A stretch of DNA of 64,000 nt from Amycolatopsis dendrobii (GCF_014145675.1 NZ_JACGZW010000006.1:124001-188000), one strand, 5' to 3'; counted from the stretch's first letter, positions 27,814 to 36,996 are shown. Notes: generated from the sequence alone by a model not told the origin. Numbers and translations: made by a program.

Positions 27814-28198
27814 GCGGATCTTTGGGGGTTAACAGAGGGGCGCGTCGCATCGGAGGAGTATCCGAGGCCTCAAGTTTGACGTTCCGCAGCTCACGCGGGA
27901 TCGGGCGAAGCCCGTGGACGCAACGGCAGGGCAAGCGAGGGCGGTCGACGCGAGGAAGTCGATGACGCCGGGTAGCTGGCGACGTCATGCAGGTCGCCTA
28001 GACCGATGGATTGGGCTCACTTGCAGCTGTAAAGAACCACTGTCTGTGTCTCTACGCCGGGCCAGAGCTGAGTGGTCGAGCGCAGCAGGGCTGGGGTTTT
28101 GCCGTTGGCTGGCGAATCGCGCGTGCGGTTCGGAATGCGCCGGATGCTGGTTGGCTTTAAGTAGGACGTACGGCGACCGAAGGAGAGTGCGAACCGAG
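27814..28198. other. Divergent intergenic region with nothing identified beyond promoters
   Basis: The rest of the 423 bases between the MFS gene and the quinone oxidoreductase holds no supported gene. GGAGAG (28180-28185 region) near the oxidoreductase start is its probable ribosome site. Open frames here are random for this GC content and lack family likeness. No 19-bp palindromes occur, in line with their absence from promoter regions elsewhere. Confidence 0.5.
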
Positions 28199-29104
28199 AT
28201 GCGAGCCATCACTTTCGCCGAGTACGGCGGGTCCGAAGTGCTGCAACTGAAAGAGGTTCCGGCACCGGAGCCTGGCCCGGGGCAGGTCCGGGTCGCGGTC
28301 CGGCGCGCGGGGATCAACCCGATCGACTGGAAGATCCGTTCGGGGGCGATGGCTGGCGGCGCGGGCCTCAAAGCTCCGCAGATTCCGGGGCTGGAGATCG
28401 CCGGAGTGGTCGACGCGGTGGGCGACGGCGCTGAATTCGGCGTCGGAGATGAGGTGTTCGGCTGGTCCGCGACCGGCGGGTATGCCGACTTCGCGATCGG
28501 CGGTGCGATCGTTCGCAAGCCTGCCGACCTCTCCTGGGATGACGCGGCGGCGTTGCCGGTTGCCGGCGAAACTGCGTTGCGAGTGTTGCGGCTGCTCGAC
28601 ATCAAAGCTGGCGAACTGCTGGTTGTCCACGGAGCGAGCGGCGCTGTCGGTCGTTTCGCGACGCAAATCGCGGTCGCCTTGGGCGCGACGGTGATCGGAA
28701 CGGCTGGACAGCACAATCTCGATGAGGTGAAAGCGCTGGGCGCGATTCCCGTGCGTTACGGCGACGGGTGGCTGGAGCGGGTCCGCGAGGTGGCGGACCG
28801 ACCGGTCGATGCGGTCTTCGACGCGTCTGGCCATGGCGTTTTGCCGGAATCGGTCGAGTTGCGAGGGTCGAAGGATCGCATCGTGACCATCGCCGACGGT
28901 GCGGCTTTCGAACTCGGACTGCCGTTTTCGTCCGGCGGCCAGGACGGGCAGACACAAGAGGTCCTCAACGAGATTCTCGGGTATGTACGCAATGGATTGC
29001 GGATTGCTCAGGGGAAGACATTCCCCTTGGAGGAAGCAGCAGCTGCGCAGGAGGAGAGCCAGAACGGGCACCCAGGCGGGAAGCTGACTCTTGCCGTTTC
29101 CTGA
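28199..29104 (+). CDS. Zinc-less alcohol dehydrogenase / quinone oxidoreductase
   Basis: 301 residues from ATG 28199. MDR family: MRAITFAEYGGSEVLQLKEV, catalytic-domain GQVRVAVRRAGINPIDWKIRSG, then NADPH-binding VHGASGAVGRFATQIAVALGATVIGTA. The structural-zinc loop is absent, so it is of the NADPH:quinone reductase (QOR) type. Stands alone; the divergent MFS exporter may share a stress signal, but this is a guess. Confidence 0.92.
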   Translation: MRAITFAEYGGSEVLQLKEVPAPEPGPGQVRVAVRRAGINPIDWKIRSGAMAGGAGLKAPQIPGLEIAGVVDAVGDGAEFGVGDEVFGWSATGGYADFAIGGAIVRKPADLSWDDAAALPVAGETALRVLRLLDIKAGELLVVHGASGAVGRFATQIAVALGATVIGTAGQHNLDEVKALGAIPVRYGDGWLERVREVADRPVDAVFDASGHGVLPESVELRGSKDRIVTIADGAAFELGLPFSSGGQDGQTQEVLNEILGYVRNGLRIAQGKTFPLEEAAAAQEESQNGHPGGKLTLAVS

Positions 29105-29177
29105 CCACGAGCGTCGGCTAGGCTTGAGGACGAAACGGCTCGGCAGGTTGGCGTTGCCGGTCTGCGGCAAGCAGGCC

Positions 29178-29486
29178 GTTGCCGCTCAGTGGCGAAAAGG
29201 CTGAGCAGCGCGGGTAGACGCGCCGAGGGTAAGCGACTGTCGCCACTCAGCGGCGACAAACCTGGAGTGCGGAAGCTAGGCGCGTCGGCGCAAGTGATTC
29301 GTCGCCGTGAGGCAGATGACGGGGGCGGCGGTTACCTGCGACGAGCCGGGGAGCCGTAGCCATCCGGCGGCGAGGCGGGTCGGGCGGCTGTCGCCGTTGA
29401 GTGGCGAATGGGCCGGCTGCGGTCAGCCGAACGGCCAACGGGCTAGGTCGGAGAGCTGCGGAGAAGTGTCGCCAAAAAACGGCAAC
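29178..29486. repeat. Cluster of four palindromic repeats between converging genes
   Basis: The 414-bp stretch 29105-29518 holds copies at 29178-29196 (GCTCAGT loop), 29239-29257 (ACTCAGC, with TGTCGCC/GGCGACA arms), 29390-29408 (GTTGAGT) and 29468-29486 (A6C loop, GTCGCC/GGCAAC). The last lies 32 bases past the stop of the acyltransferase. No gene is seen. Confidence 0.85.
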
Positions 29487-29518
29487 TCCCCTCCGCAGCC
29501 CTGTGACCAGGGTGTTCG

Positions 29519-30406
29519 TCAGTGCACAGCCGGCTCGGCCGACGAGGGACGGCCGACCAGAACCCGGCGGCGGCGCTGCGGCGGGATGCGGACTGTGCCG
29601 AGCGCCGAATGGATTGAGGCTTCGGCGAGAGCGGCCAGCGAACGACGGTCGTCGGCGCGGCCTGGGGCGATCTCCGGGCACACGTGCACTTCCAGGACCA
29701 GACCGCGCAGCGCGGCGACCCGGCGCAAGGACGCGATGAGCGATTCCGGCCCGATGAACGCCGGCTGGCTGGTCTCGCGGCCGTCGGCGAGTCGGTAGCG
29801 GAGGGCGATCGGCCGGACCGGAACGCCTCCGTCGATCGCGGCTTGGAAGGTGGCCGTCGTGAAGTGTCCGGAGGCTAGGCCGCACCAGGTGGTGCCCTCG
29901 GGAGTGACGTTGACGAGCGCGCCGGCGCGGAGGCTGTCGGCAAGTTCGGACATGGTGTCCGGCAGAGCGCGCAAACGGTTGCGGTCCAGGAAGATGCTCC
30001 CGCCGCGACGGACGAGCGTCCCCAGGATTGGCCAGGAGGCGATCTCGATCTTCGCGAGCGCGCGCATCGGGCGCAGTGCGTTGACGGCGATGATGTCCAG
30101 CCACGAGATGTGGTTGTTCACCACGAGCGCACCGCGGCCCGCCGGGGCTGCGAGGAAGTCCGCACCGCCCACCACGGACATCCGCACGCCGAACGCCCTC
30201 AGCACTGCCCGGAAGATCCGGCGCACCAAGCGCTCCCGGCCCCGGCCGCGAATCACCAGCAACGCCGGCGCGATCAGCAGCGCCGCGAAGACCACGGAAC
30301 CCGCTGCGGTGAAACGCAAAATCCGTCGGGGCAAGCCGACCGTCGGCGCGCCTTCAGTGAGGCAACCGTCACCGCAGGGCGACGTCGGCATCCATGCGTG
30401 ACTCAT
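29519..30406 (-). CDS. 1-acyl-glycerol-3-phosphate acyltransferase family (OlsA-like)
   Basis: 295 residues from ATG 30406, overlapping the upstream acyltransferase stop (ATGA). One N-terminal hydrophobic segment (FTAAGSVVFAALLIAPALLVI), then the PlsC motif NNHISWLD (NHx4D) and NVTPEGTT. The pairing with an OlsB-type N-acyltransferase suggests the second step of ornithine-lipid type acylation (OlsA). A plain phosphatidic-acid acyltransferase cannot be excluded. Position matches Rv3026c. Confidence 0.85.
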   Translation of the reverse strand: MSHAWMPTSPCGDGCLTEGAPTVGLPRRILRFTAAGSVVFAALLIAPALLVIRGRGRERLVRRIFRAVLRAFGVRMSVVGGADFLAAPAGRGALVVNNHISWLDIIAVNALRPMRALAKIEIASWPILGTLVRRGGSIFLDRNRLRALPDTMSELADSLRAGALVNVTPEGTTWCGLASGHFTTATFQAAIDGGVPVRPIALRYRLADGRETSQPAFIGPESLIASLRRVAALRGLVLEVHVCPEIAPGRADDRRSLAALAEASIHSALGTVRIPPQRRRRVLVGRPSSAEPAVH

Positions 30407-31185
30407 CCTTGCGCCCCGAGGAAGAACTTCAGGTACCGCTCGTCGACCTGCTGCAGATCAAGAAGGACGAAGAAGTCCGCGACCCCGAAGTCGGCGTCGA
30501 GGGCCGGCGGGCCGCACACTTTGGCGCCAAGCCGCACGTAACCCTTGATCAGCGGCGGAAGCATGGCCCGGTCAGGTCGCGCGATCGCGCCCGGATCCCA
30601 GGGGTTCAACGGCGAGACGCGCAACGAGTCGTCGGCGTGATGCTTGGTGCGCAAGACATCCCAGACGCTGGCGGCGTAGCTGCCGCCGTCGTTGATCGGG
30701 ACCGAGGCGCAACCCGCGAGATAACGATGTCCGGAAAGGAGCATGTAGCGCGCGATCCCGGCCCACACCAGGCTCACGACGGCACCGCTGCGGTGGTCGG
30801 GGTGGACGCAGGACCGTCCGGTCTCGACCAAGGACGGCCGCAGCGCGGCGAGCGTCGTCAGGTCGAATTCGCTGTCGGAATAAAGCTTTCCGGCCTGCGC
30901 GGCGCGCTCCGGCGGGAGCATGCGGTAGCAGCCGACGATCTCGCCGGTGTTGTCGTCGCGGACCACGAGGTGGTCGCAGAATTCGTCGAAGTAGTCGACG
31001 TCCCGGCCGGGCTCCGGGGAATGCAGTTCCGCCCCCATCTCCTCGGCGAAAACCCGGTATCGCAGTTTCTGTGCGGCGAGCACTTCATCGTTCCCGTTGG
31101 CGACCAGAAGCGAATACCGCGGAGCGCCTGCGGGAAGGTCGGCACCCGCCTGATCAGTACTGACGAGGAGCTGTGACGACGTCAT
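30403..31185 (-). CDS. OlsB-like GNAT N-acyltransferase
   Basis: 260 residues from ATG 31185 (a TTG six bases upstream is possible). GNAT variant of the ornithine-acyl-ACP N-acyltransferase/hemolysin-like family: AAQKLRYRVFAEEMGAEL, DYFDEFCDHLVVRDDNTGEIVGCYRML, SCVHPDHRSGAVVSLVWAGIARYML and GAKVCGPPALDADFGVADFFVLLD. It precedes and overlaps a PlsC protein, the olsB-olsA order. An N-acylated amino-acid lipid is the likely product; ornithine as substrate is an inference. Matches Rv3027c. Confidence 0.85.
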   Translation of the reverse strand: MTSSQLLVSTDQAGADLPAGAPRYSLLVANGNDEVLAAQKLRYRVFAEEMGAELHSPEPGRDVDYFDEFCDHLVVRDDNTGEIVGCYRMLPPERAAQAGKLYSDSEFDLTTLAALRPSLVETGRSCVHPDHRSGAVVSLVWAGIARYMLLSGHRYLAGCASVPINDGGSYAASVWDVLRTKHHADDSLRVSPLNPWDPGAIARPDRAMLPPLIKGYVRLGAKVCGPPALDADFGVADFFVLLDLQQVDERYLKFFLGAQG

Positions 31186-31307
31186 GGTCAAGGTGTACCT
31201 GCCGGTAAGCGGCCTCGGAGAGTGCCAATCGATGACCGGTCAGTGCACGTTGAGTTAATTGCGGGTTCTCAGGTTCCTCTCAGGCAGCCGAGAAAGCCCG
31301 GAGAACG

Positions 31308-31346
31308 CGGAAGGCCGCCGCGTGGCGTGCACGCGACGGCCTTCCG
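31308..31346 (-). terminator. Terminator-like hairpin after etfA
   Basis: Arms CGGAAGGCCGCCGCGTG (31308-31324) and its complement with one base bulged (31330-31346) close on a 5-base loop. It starts 15 bases after the etfA stop, reading on the minus strand. Only a short T-rich stretch (TTTCT) follows after about 12 bases, so termination may need help. Confidence 0.75.
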
Positions 31347-31360
31347 GGCGAAAGAAAACG

Positions 31361-32320
31361 TCAGCCCTTGCGCTTGTCGACAGCGTCGGTCAGCTGCGGC
31401 GCGACGTTGAACAGGTCGCCCACCACGCCGAAGTCGGCGATCTCGAAGATCGGGGCCTCGGCGTCCTTGTTGACCGCGATGATCGTCTTCGACGTCTGCA
31501 TGCCGGCACGGTGCTGGATCGCGCCGGAGATGCCGAGCGCGATGTACAGCTGCGGCGACACCGTCTTGCCGGTCTGGCCGACCTGGAACTGCGCCGGGTA
31601 GTAGCCGGAGTCGACAGCGGCACGGGACGCGCCGACAGCCGCGCCGAGCGAGTCGGCCAGCTTCTCGACGACGTCGAACTTCTCCGCCGAACCGACACCG
31701 CGGCCACCGGAAACGACGATCGACGCCTCGGTCAGCTCCGGACGGTCGCCGCCGACGACCGGCTCGATGCCGGTGATCTTGGCGGACTTCGCCGGGTCCT
31801 GCGCAGGGATCTCGACGGTCTCCTCGGCGGCCGCGCCATCGGCAGCCTCCGCCTCGACCGCGCCCGGACGCACCGACACGACCGGCGCACCCTTGGCAGC
31901 CTTGGCCTTGACGGAGAATGCGCCACCGAAGATGGACTGGTCAACGGTGCCGTCGGCGTTCACACCGACCGCGTCGTAGAGCAGACCGGAGCCCAGCCGC
32001 AGCGCGACCCGCGCAGCCACCTCCTTGCCCTCGGCGCTGGCGGCGACGAGCACCGCGGCAGGCGAGACCTGCTCGGCGAGCTTCGCGAGCACGTCGACCT
32101 TCGGCGTCACCAAGTAACCGGCGGCGTCGTCGCCCTCGGCGACGTACACCTTCGCCGCGCCGTGGCCGGCGAGCGCTTCCTTGGCCTTCGCCGCGGTGCC
32201 GGTCGGGCCCACCACGACGGCGGAGGGCTCGCCGAGGGCGCGCGCAGCGGTCAGCAGCTCGAGCGTGACCTTCTTGACATCACCGTCGACGTGGTCGACG
32301 AGGACGAGTACTTCAGCCAT
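31361..32320 (-). CDS. etfA: Electron transfer flavoprotein alpha subunit
   Basis: Accepts electrons from acyl-CoA and other dehydrogenases and binds FAD with EtfB. 319 residues from ATG 32320 (MAEVLVLVDHVDGDVKK). The C-terminal FAD site is complete: VVSGGRGVGSAEKFDVVEKLAD, GYYPAQFQVGQTGKTVSPQLYIALGISGAIQH. Operon partner etfB ends 28 bases upstream. Called FixB in mycobacteria (Rv3028c). Confidence 0.96.
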   Translation of the reverse strand: MAEVLVLVDHVDGDVKKVTLELLTAARALGEPSAVVVGPTGTAAKAKEALAGHGAAKVYVAEGDDAAGYLVTPKVDVLAKLAEQVSPAAVLVAASAEGKEVAARVALRLGSGLLYDAVGVNADGTVDQSIFGGAFSVKAKAAKGAPVVSVRPGAVEAEAADGAAAEETVEIPAQDPAKSAKITGIEPVVGGDRPELTEASIVVSGGRGVGSAEKFDVVEKLADSLGAAVGASRAAVDSGYYPAQFQVGQTGKTVSPQLYIALGISGAIQHRAGMQTSKTIIAVNKDAEAPIFEIADFGVVGDLFNVAPQLTDAVDKRKG

Positions 32321-32348
32321 TTTCCGGAATCCTCCTCGAAACCGTGTC

Positions 32349-33134
32349 TCAGATGAGCTTCTGCGCGACCAGGTACTCAGCGACCTTCGAGCCGCCGTCG
32401 CCCTCGTCCTCGACCTTCTCGCCCGCGGTGCGCGGCGGCTTCGGCGAGGCCTCGACGACCGTCGACCACGCGTTGGCGAGGCCGACCTCGCCCGCGTCGA
32501 TGCCCAGGTCGGCGATGGTCAGCGTCTCGACCGGCTTCTTCTTCGCGGCCATGATGCCCTTGAACGACGGGTAGCGCGGCTCGTTGATCTTCTCGCTCAC
32601 GCTCACCAGCGCCGGCAGGTTCGCCTCGAGGTGGGTGATGCCGTCCTCGGTCTCGCGGTCGGCCTTCACGGCGGAGCCTTCGACGGTCAGCTGACGCACG
32701 TAGGTCAGCTGCGGCACGCCGAGCAGTTCGGCGAGGATCGCGGGCACGGCGGCGCCGCGGCCGTCGGACGCCTCGTTGCCGGCCAGGATCAGGTCGAAGC
32801 CCTCGACCTTGCCGACGGCGGCGGCGATGACCTTCGCGGTGGCGATCGCGTCGGAGCCGTGCAGCGCCTCGTCGGACACGTGGATGGCTTTGTCGGCGCC
32901 CATGGAGAGCGCCTTGCGGATCGCGTCGGTCGCGCGGTCCGGGCCGACCGAGATCACGGTGACCTCGCCCTCGCCGGCTTCCTTGATCTTGAGGGCCTCT
33001 TCGACGGCCTTCTCGTTGATCTCGTCGAGCACGGCGTCGGCGGATTCGCGGTCAAGGGTGTTGTCGGAACCGGAGAGCTTCCGCTCCGAGTAGGTGTCCG
33101 GTACCTGCTTGACCAGGACAACGATGTTCGTCAT
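32349..33134 (-). CDS. etfB: Electron transfer flavoprotein beta subunit
   Basis: 261 residues from ATG 33134 (MTNIVVLVKQVPDTYSERKL). AMP-binding ETF-beta fold with ILAGNEASDGRGAAVPAILAELLGVP and the recognition-loop region EANLPALVSVSEKINEPRYPSFKGIMAAKKKP. First gene of etfBA. An inverted repeat TCTAC-N6-GTAGA lies about 55 bases upstream, next to a TTGCCC/TAGAGC promoter-like pair. Confidence 0.96.
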   Translation of the reverse strand: MTNIVVLVKQVPDTYSERKLSGSDNTLDRESADAVLDEINEKAVEEALKIKEAGEGEVTVISVGPDRATDAIRKALSMGADKAIHVSDEALHGSDAIATAKVIAAAVGKVEGFDLILAGNEASDGRGAAVPAILAELLGVPQLTYVRQLTVEGSAVKADRETEDGITHLEANLPALVSVSEKINEPRYPSFKGIMAAKKKPVETLTIADLGIDAGEVGLANAWSTVVEASPKPPRTAGEKVEDEGDGGSKVAEYLVAQKLI

Positions 33135-33186
33135 GGGTCTTCTTCGACCTCCCGGTTGGGGCCGGCTCTCGGCCGCGGGACAGTGC

Positions 33187-33202
33187 TCTACTGAGCGGTA
33201 GA
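33187..33202. promoter_or_regulatory. Small inverted repeat in the etfBA promoter
   Basis: TCTAC (33187-33191) and GTAGA (33198-33202) around six bases. On the minus strand the left half forms part of TAGAGC, a -10-like box 16 bases after TTGCCC. A TetR-type repressor of fatty-acid genes would fit, but nothing proves it. Confidence 0.35.
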
Positions 33203-33377
33203 TTAGGGGCAATTCCGCGGCCGGACCCCCCGAGGTGACGGCATTCACCTGGATGAGCAATCTAATGGGACCATCGTCCTAGTAGTTGACCGGTTAGCCC
33301 GTCCAGCGTGCCGCTCGCCCGATCGGAGCAACGGTCACTTACTCGCAGTAGGCCGTTAGGGGTTACGCTCCGGCACC

Positions 33378-34217
33378 ATGTCCGCGCACATCGCCGTAGT
33401 CACCGACTCGACCTCGTGCCTGCCCGAGCAGCTCGCCGCCCAGTGGCGAATCAGTGTCGTCCAGGTCCAGCTGCATGTCGGCGACCAGACGGACGACGAG
33501 CACCGCTTCGACCGGAGCGAGCTCATCCAGACGATGAAGTCCGGCGCGGCCGTCACGACTTCGCCGCCCGATCCGGGCGCGTTTTTCTGGAGCTACCAGG
33601 ACGCGGCCTCCGCCGGCGCATCCGCCATCGTGAGCCTGCACATCTCCGGACGGCTTTCGCAGACCGTCGAAGCCGCCCGCGAAGCCGCCCAGCAGGTCCG
33701 GATTCCCGTGCACATTCTCGACAGCGGGACAGCGAGCATGAGTCTCGGCTACGCAGCGGTGTCCGCCGCCCGCGTCGCCGGAGCCGGCGGACAGCTCGAG
33801 CGAGTCCTGGACGCCGCGGAACGGCGAGTCCGCAGCTCAACCGAACTGATCTATGTCGACACGCTCGAGTACTTGCGGCGATCAGGACGGATCGGCGCCG
33901 CCCAGTCGATGCTCGGAAGTGCGTTCGCGATCAAGCCGCTGCTCACCGTCCGCAATGGAGAAGTGGGTCCGCTCGCCCGCGTTCCCGGCACTAAACGAGC
34001 GATGAACCGGCTCGTCGACCTGGCCGTGCAAGCGGCTGGCGACCAGCCGGTGGACCTCGCGGTGACCCGATTCGGCTCCGATGAAAGCGAGGTCGTCCGG
34101 CGGCTGCGGGAGCGCGTGCCAGGCGCGGGCGAGATCGTGGTGGGCGACGCGAGCACCGTGATCGGCGCTCACGTCGGCCCGGGCGCGCTCAGCATCACGG
34201 TGTCGCCGTCGAACTGA
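33378..34217 (+). CDS. DegV-family fatty-acid-binding protein
   Basis: 279 residues from ATG 33378. DegV fold: HIAVVTDSTSCLPEQLA, TSPPDPGAFFWSYQDAA, IVSLHISGRLSQTVEAA, ILDSGTASMSLGYA, YVDTLEYLRRSGRIGAAQ. Members bind long-chain fatty acids (FakB role with a FakA kinase); no FakA is near here. A TACGCT box (33364-33369) about 9 bases before ATG suggests a leaderless mRNA. A palindrome-family match (33432-33450) lies within LAAQWRIS. Its 3' end overlaps the next gene by 23 bases. Confidence 0.92.
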   Translation: MSAHIAVVTDSTSCLPEQLAAQWRISVVQVQLHVGDQTDDEHRFDRSELIQTMKSGAAVTTSPPDPGAFFWSYQDAASAGASAIVSLHISGRLSQTVEAAREAAQQVRIPVHILDSGTASMSLGYAAVSAARVAGAGGQLERVLDAAERRVRSSTELIYVDTLEYLRRSGRIGAAQSMLGSAFAIKPLLTVRNGEVGPLARVPGTKRAMNRLVDLAVQAAGDQPVDLAVTRFGSDESEVVRRLRERVPGAGEIVVGDASTVIGAHVGPGALSITVSPSN

Positions 34218-34626
34218 CCTCGATTCGCCGCCCAGGGACCAAAAGCACCACGAGCGGCAGCAGGACCGTCACCGCGAGCCCGCCGATGATGAGCACCTGG
34301 TCGAGCTGCGGATAGTGCCCGACGTGACCCACGTGGTAGACGAGGTGCGGGACGGCGAACAGCAACGCCGCGATCGCCACCAGCCTCGCGATAGCTGTGG
34401 TGCCCATCACGGCAGCGCCCACCAGCATGGCGCCGAGCGCCAGGCTGAGGCCGCCGAAATCGATGATGAAGTGCTCGTTGTAGGGCCCGTCCATGGAGAC
34501 CCAGCCGTGCCGGAACCCTGGAAAGTCCTGGTAAAACCCCATCGGGTCGAGCAGCGGCCAAAGCCCCTGCACCAGGGTGTAGAGACCGAGCAGGATCAGG
34601 AGGATGCGCGTGATCGTCCGTTGCAT
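34195..34626 (-). CDS. Small membrane protein, four predicted helices
   Basis: 143 residues from ATG 34626 (MQRTITRILLILLGLYTLVQG). Four hydrophobic segments (about 7-25, 54-74, 77-98 and 113-133), with FGGLSLALGAMLVG and HLVYHVGHVGHYPQLDQ between them. Resembles small DUF4345-like membrane proteins; function unknown. Overlaps the convergent DegV gene by 23 bases. Confidence 0.8.
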   Translation of the reverse strand: MQRTITRILLILLGLYTLVQGLWPLLDPMGFYQDFPGFRHGWVSMDGPYNEHFIIDFGGLSLALGAMLVGAAVMGTTAIARLVAIAALLFAVPHLVYHVGHVGHYPQLDQVLIIGGLAVTVLLPLVVLLVPGRRIEVSSTATP

Positions 34627-34679
34627 ACCGCTGGAACGAGACGGCTGCGCGAAACGTGACAGGCGCTAGGGTCGCGCAG

Positions 34680-35453
34680 GTGACCAACGCAGCCACCCGG
34701 GCCGAGGCACTGCACCTCACCGGCGAACGAACCGTCCCCGGCATCCCCGAGGAGAATTATTGGTTCCGCCGCCATGAAGCCGCATACCTCGCCCTTCTCC
34801 CCCACTGCGCCGACGCGACCGTGCTCGAAGCCGGCTGCGGCGAGGGCTACGGTGCCGGGCTTATCGCCCAGCACGCCCGGCAAGTGCTGGCGCTGGACTA
34901 CGACGTGCCGACCACCGAACACGTCACACGTCGCTATCCGGATGTCGCCGTCGCGCGGGCAAACCTGGCGTACCTCCCGCTAAGGGACGGCGCGGTCGAC
35001 GTGGTGGCGAACTTCCAGGTGATCGAACACCTCTGGGACCAGGACGGTTTCCTCGCCGAATGCTTCCGCGTCCTGCGTCCGGGAGGAAAACTGCTGGTCA
35101 CGACCCCGAACCGGCTCACCTTCACGCCGGACAGCGACACCCCGCTCAACCCGTTCCATACGCGCGAACTGGCACCATCCGAAATGGACGAGTTGCTGCG
35201 CACAGCCGGGTTCACCGTGGCGGCGTTGAACGGGCTGCACCACGCCGAATCCCTGCGCAGCGTGGAAACCCGCTACGGCGGCTCGATCATCGACGCTCAA
35301 CTGGACGTCGTCATGGGCTCGCTTCCCGGACAAGCCACCTGGCCCGCCGACCTCCTCGCGGACGTCGCAGCGATCCGGGCCGACGACTTCGCGATCCACA
35401 GCGACGACTTGGACGCAAGCCTCGACCTGGCGGCCGTGGCGGTGCGCCCGTGA
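34680..35453 (+). CDS. Class I SAM-dependent methyltransferase
   Basis: 257 residues from GTG 34680, preceded by TAGGGT at 34667-34672, so a leaderless start is favoured over GTG 34656. Motif I VLEAGCGEGYGAGLI, then ANFQVIEHLWDQDGFLAECFRVLRPGG. Overlaps the GH57 gene by the GTGA of its stop. The M. tuberculosis equivalent (Rv3030) is placed with methylglucose-lipopolysaccharide genes, so methylation of a glucan or its precursor is a reasonable inference. Confidence 0.9.
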   Translation: MTNAATRAEALHLTGERTVPGIPEENYWFRRHEAAYLALLPHCADATVLEAGCGEGYGAGLIAQHARQVLALDYDVPTTEHVTRRYPDVAVARANLAYLPLRDGAVDVVANFQVIEHLWDQDGFLAECFRVLRPGGKLLVTTPNRLTFTPDSDTPLNPFHTRELAPSEMDELLRTAGFTVAALNGLHHAESLRSVETRYGGSIIDAQLDVVMGSLPGQATWPADLLADVAAIRADDFAIHSDDLDASLDLAAVAVRP

Positions 35454-36979
35454 GCGCCCGGAATCCCACACCCGAAGGCACGTTCTGCCTCGTCCTGCAC
35501 AGCCACCTGCCGTGGCTGCCGCACCATGGCAGCTGGCCGGTCGGCGAGGAGTGGCTGTATCAGGCGTGGACGCATTCGTATCTGCCGGTCGTCGACCTGC
35601 TGCGCCGTTTCGCCGCTGAGGGGCGACGCGACGTCCTGACACTCGGCATGACGCCAGTCCTCGCCGCGCAGCTCGACGATCCGTACGCCATCCGCGCGTG
35701 CCACGACTGGATCGGCCACTGGCAGCTGCGCACACAGCACGCATCGACGCTCTGGCATGGCGATCCATTGCTGCGCGACCTAGCCGCTGCGGAGCACCAG
35801 GTCGCGATGCACGCCACCGAGGAGCTGGAAACGCGCTGGCGGCACGGCTTCTCGCCGATTCTTCGGTCGCTTGTGGACAGTGACACGATCGAACTGCTCG
35901 GCGGACCGCTGGCACATCCGTTCCAGCCACTGCTGGACCAGCGAGTGCGACGGTTCGCCCTCCAAGCGGGGCTGGAGGACACCGCACTGCGCATTGGCCG
36001 CGCGCAAGAAGGTATTTGGGCACCTGAATGTGGCTATGCACCGGGAATGGAACGAGATTACCACGATGCCGGTGTGCGCCGCTTCCTAGTCGACGGCCCT
36101 TCACTCCATGGTGACACTTCCGCCGCACATCCGGTCGGCGACTCCGACGTCGTCTGCTTTGGCCGCGATCTTGAAGTCACCTACCGGGTTTGGTCGCCGA
36201 AAGCCGGCTATCCGGGCCATGCGGCGTATCGGGATTTCCACACCTGGGCACACGAAGTCGGACTGAAAGCGTCGCGCGTCACCGGAAAAACCGTTGAACC
36301 ACAAGACAAATCTCCGTACGACCCCGCGCTCGCCGCGGAGGTTTTGGGTTCGCACGTCAAGGATTTCGTCGAAACAGTCGTCGCACGGCTGAGGTCTCTC
36401 CGTGAGCAACACGACCGCGAGTCACTTGTGGTCGCGGCATACGACACGGAACTCTTCGGACACTGGTGGCACGAAGGCCCCGCGTGGCTCGAAGGAATCC
36501 TGCGCGCACTGCCCGAGGCCGGCGTCCGGGTGACCACATTGCGCGGCGCGCTCGAGGCTGGCCACCTAGGCGAACCGGTCCAGCTGCCGTCATCCTCATG
36601 GGGCTCCGGCAAGGACTGGCGAGTATGGGACGGCGAGCAGGTCGCGGACATGGTGCAGGACAACACCGCGCTACAGGCCCGCCTGCTCGACCTGGTCGAT
36701 AAGCAGGACGGGACCACTCGCGACGCCGTTGCCGATCAGGCCGTCGCCGAGGCGATGATGGCGCTGTCCAGCGACTGGGCGTTCATGGTCACCAAAGACT
36801 CCGCCGCTGACTACGCCCGCCGGCGCGCCCGTGTGCACACCGAACGATTCGATGCCCTGGCGGGGTTGCTGCGCAGTGGGGATCGCGCTCGCGCGCTCGC
36901 CTTGGCCGAGGAATACCGCCGGGCCGACGGCCCGTTCGGACATCTGGACGCACGCGCCCTGCGGCGTCCTCGCGCATGA
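35450..36979 (+). CDS. GH57 1,4-alpha-glucan branching enzyme
   Basis: 509 residues from GTG 35450. GH57 signature regions: LVLHSHLPWLPHHG at the N-terminus, the nucleophile-region Glu in GIWAPECGYAPGME, and the acid/base-region Asp in AYDTELFGHWWHEGP. A C-terminal helical domain with AMMALSSDWAFMVTKDSAADYARRRA is typical of GH57 branching enzymes. Syntenic with Rv3031, which works with the GT4 synthase (Rv3032) in methylglucose-lipopolysaccharide and glycogen metabolism. Coupled to the methyltransferase. Confidence 0.93.
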   Translation: MSARNPTPEGTFCLVLHSHLPWLPHHGSWPVGEEWLYQAWTHSYLPVVDLLRRFAAEGRRDVLTLGMTPVLAAQLDDPYAIRACHDWIGHWQLRTQHASTLWHGDPLLRDLAAAEHQVAMHATEELETRWRHGFSPILRSLVDSDTIELLGGPLAHPFQPLLDQRVRRFALQAGLEDTALRIGRAQEGIWAPECGYAPGMERDYHDAGVRRFLVDGPSLHGDTSAAHPVGDSDVVCFGRDLEVTYRVWSPKAGYPGHAAYRDFHTWAHEVGLKASRVTGKTVEPQDKSPYDPALAAEVLGSHVKDFVETVVARLRSLREQHDRESLVVAAYDTELFGHWWHEGPAWLEGILRALPEAGVRVTTLRGALEAGHLGEPVQLPSSSWGSGKDWRVWDGEQVADMVQDNTALQARLLDLVDKQDGTTRDAVADQAVAEAMMALSSDWAFMVTKDSAADYARRRARVHTERFDALAGLLRSGDRARALALAEEYRRADGPFGHLDARALRRPRA

Positions 36980-36996
36980 CGATCGGAAGGAACTCC

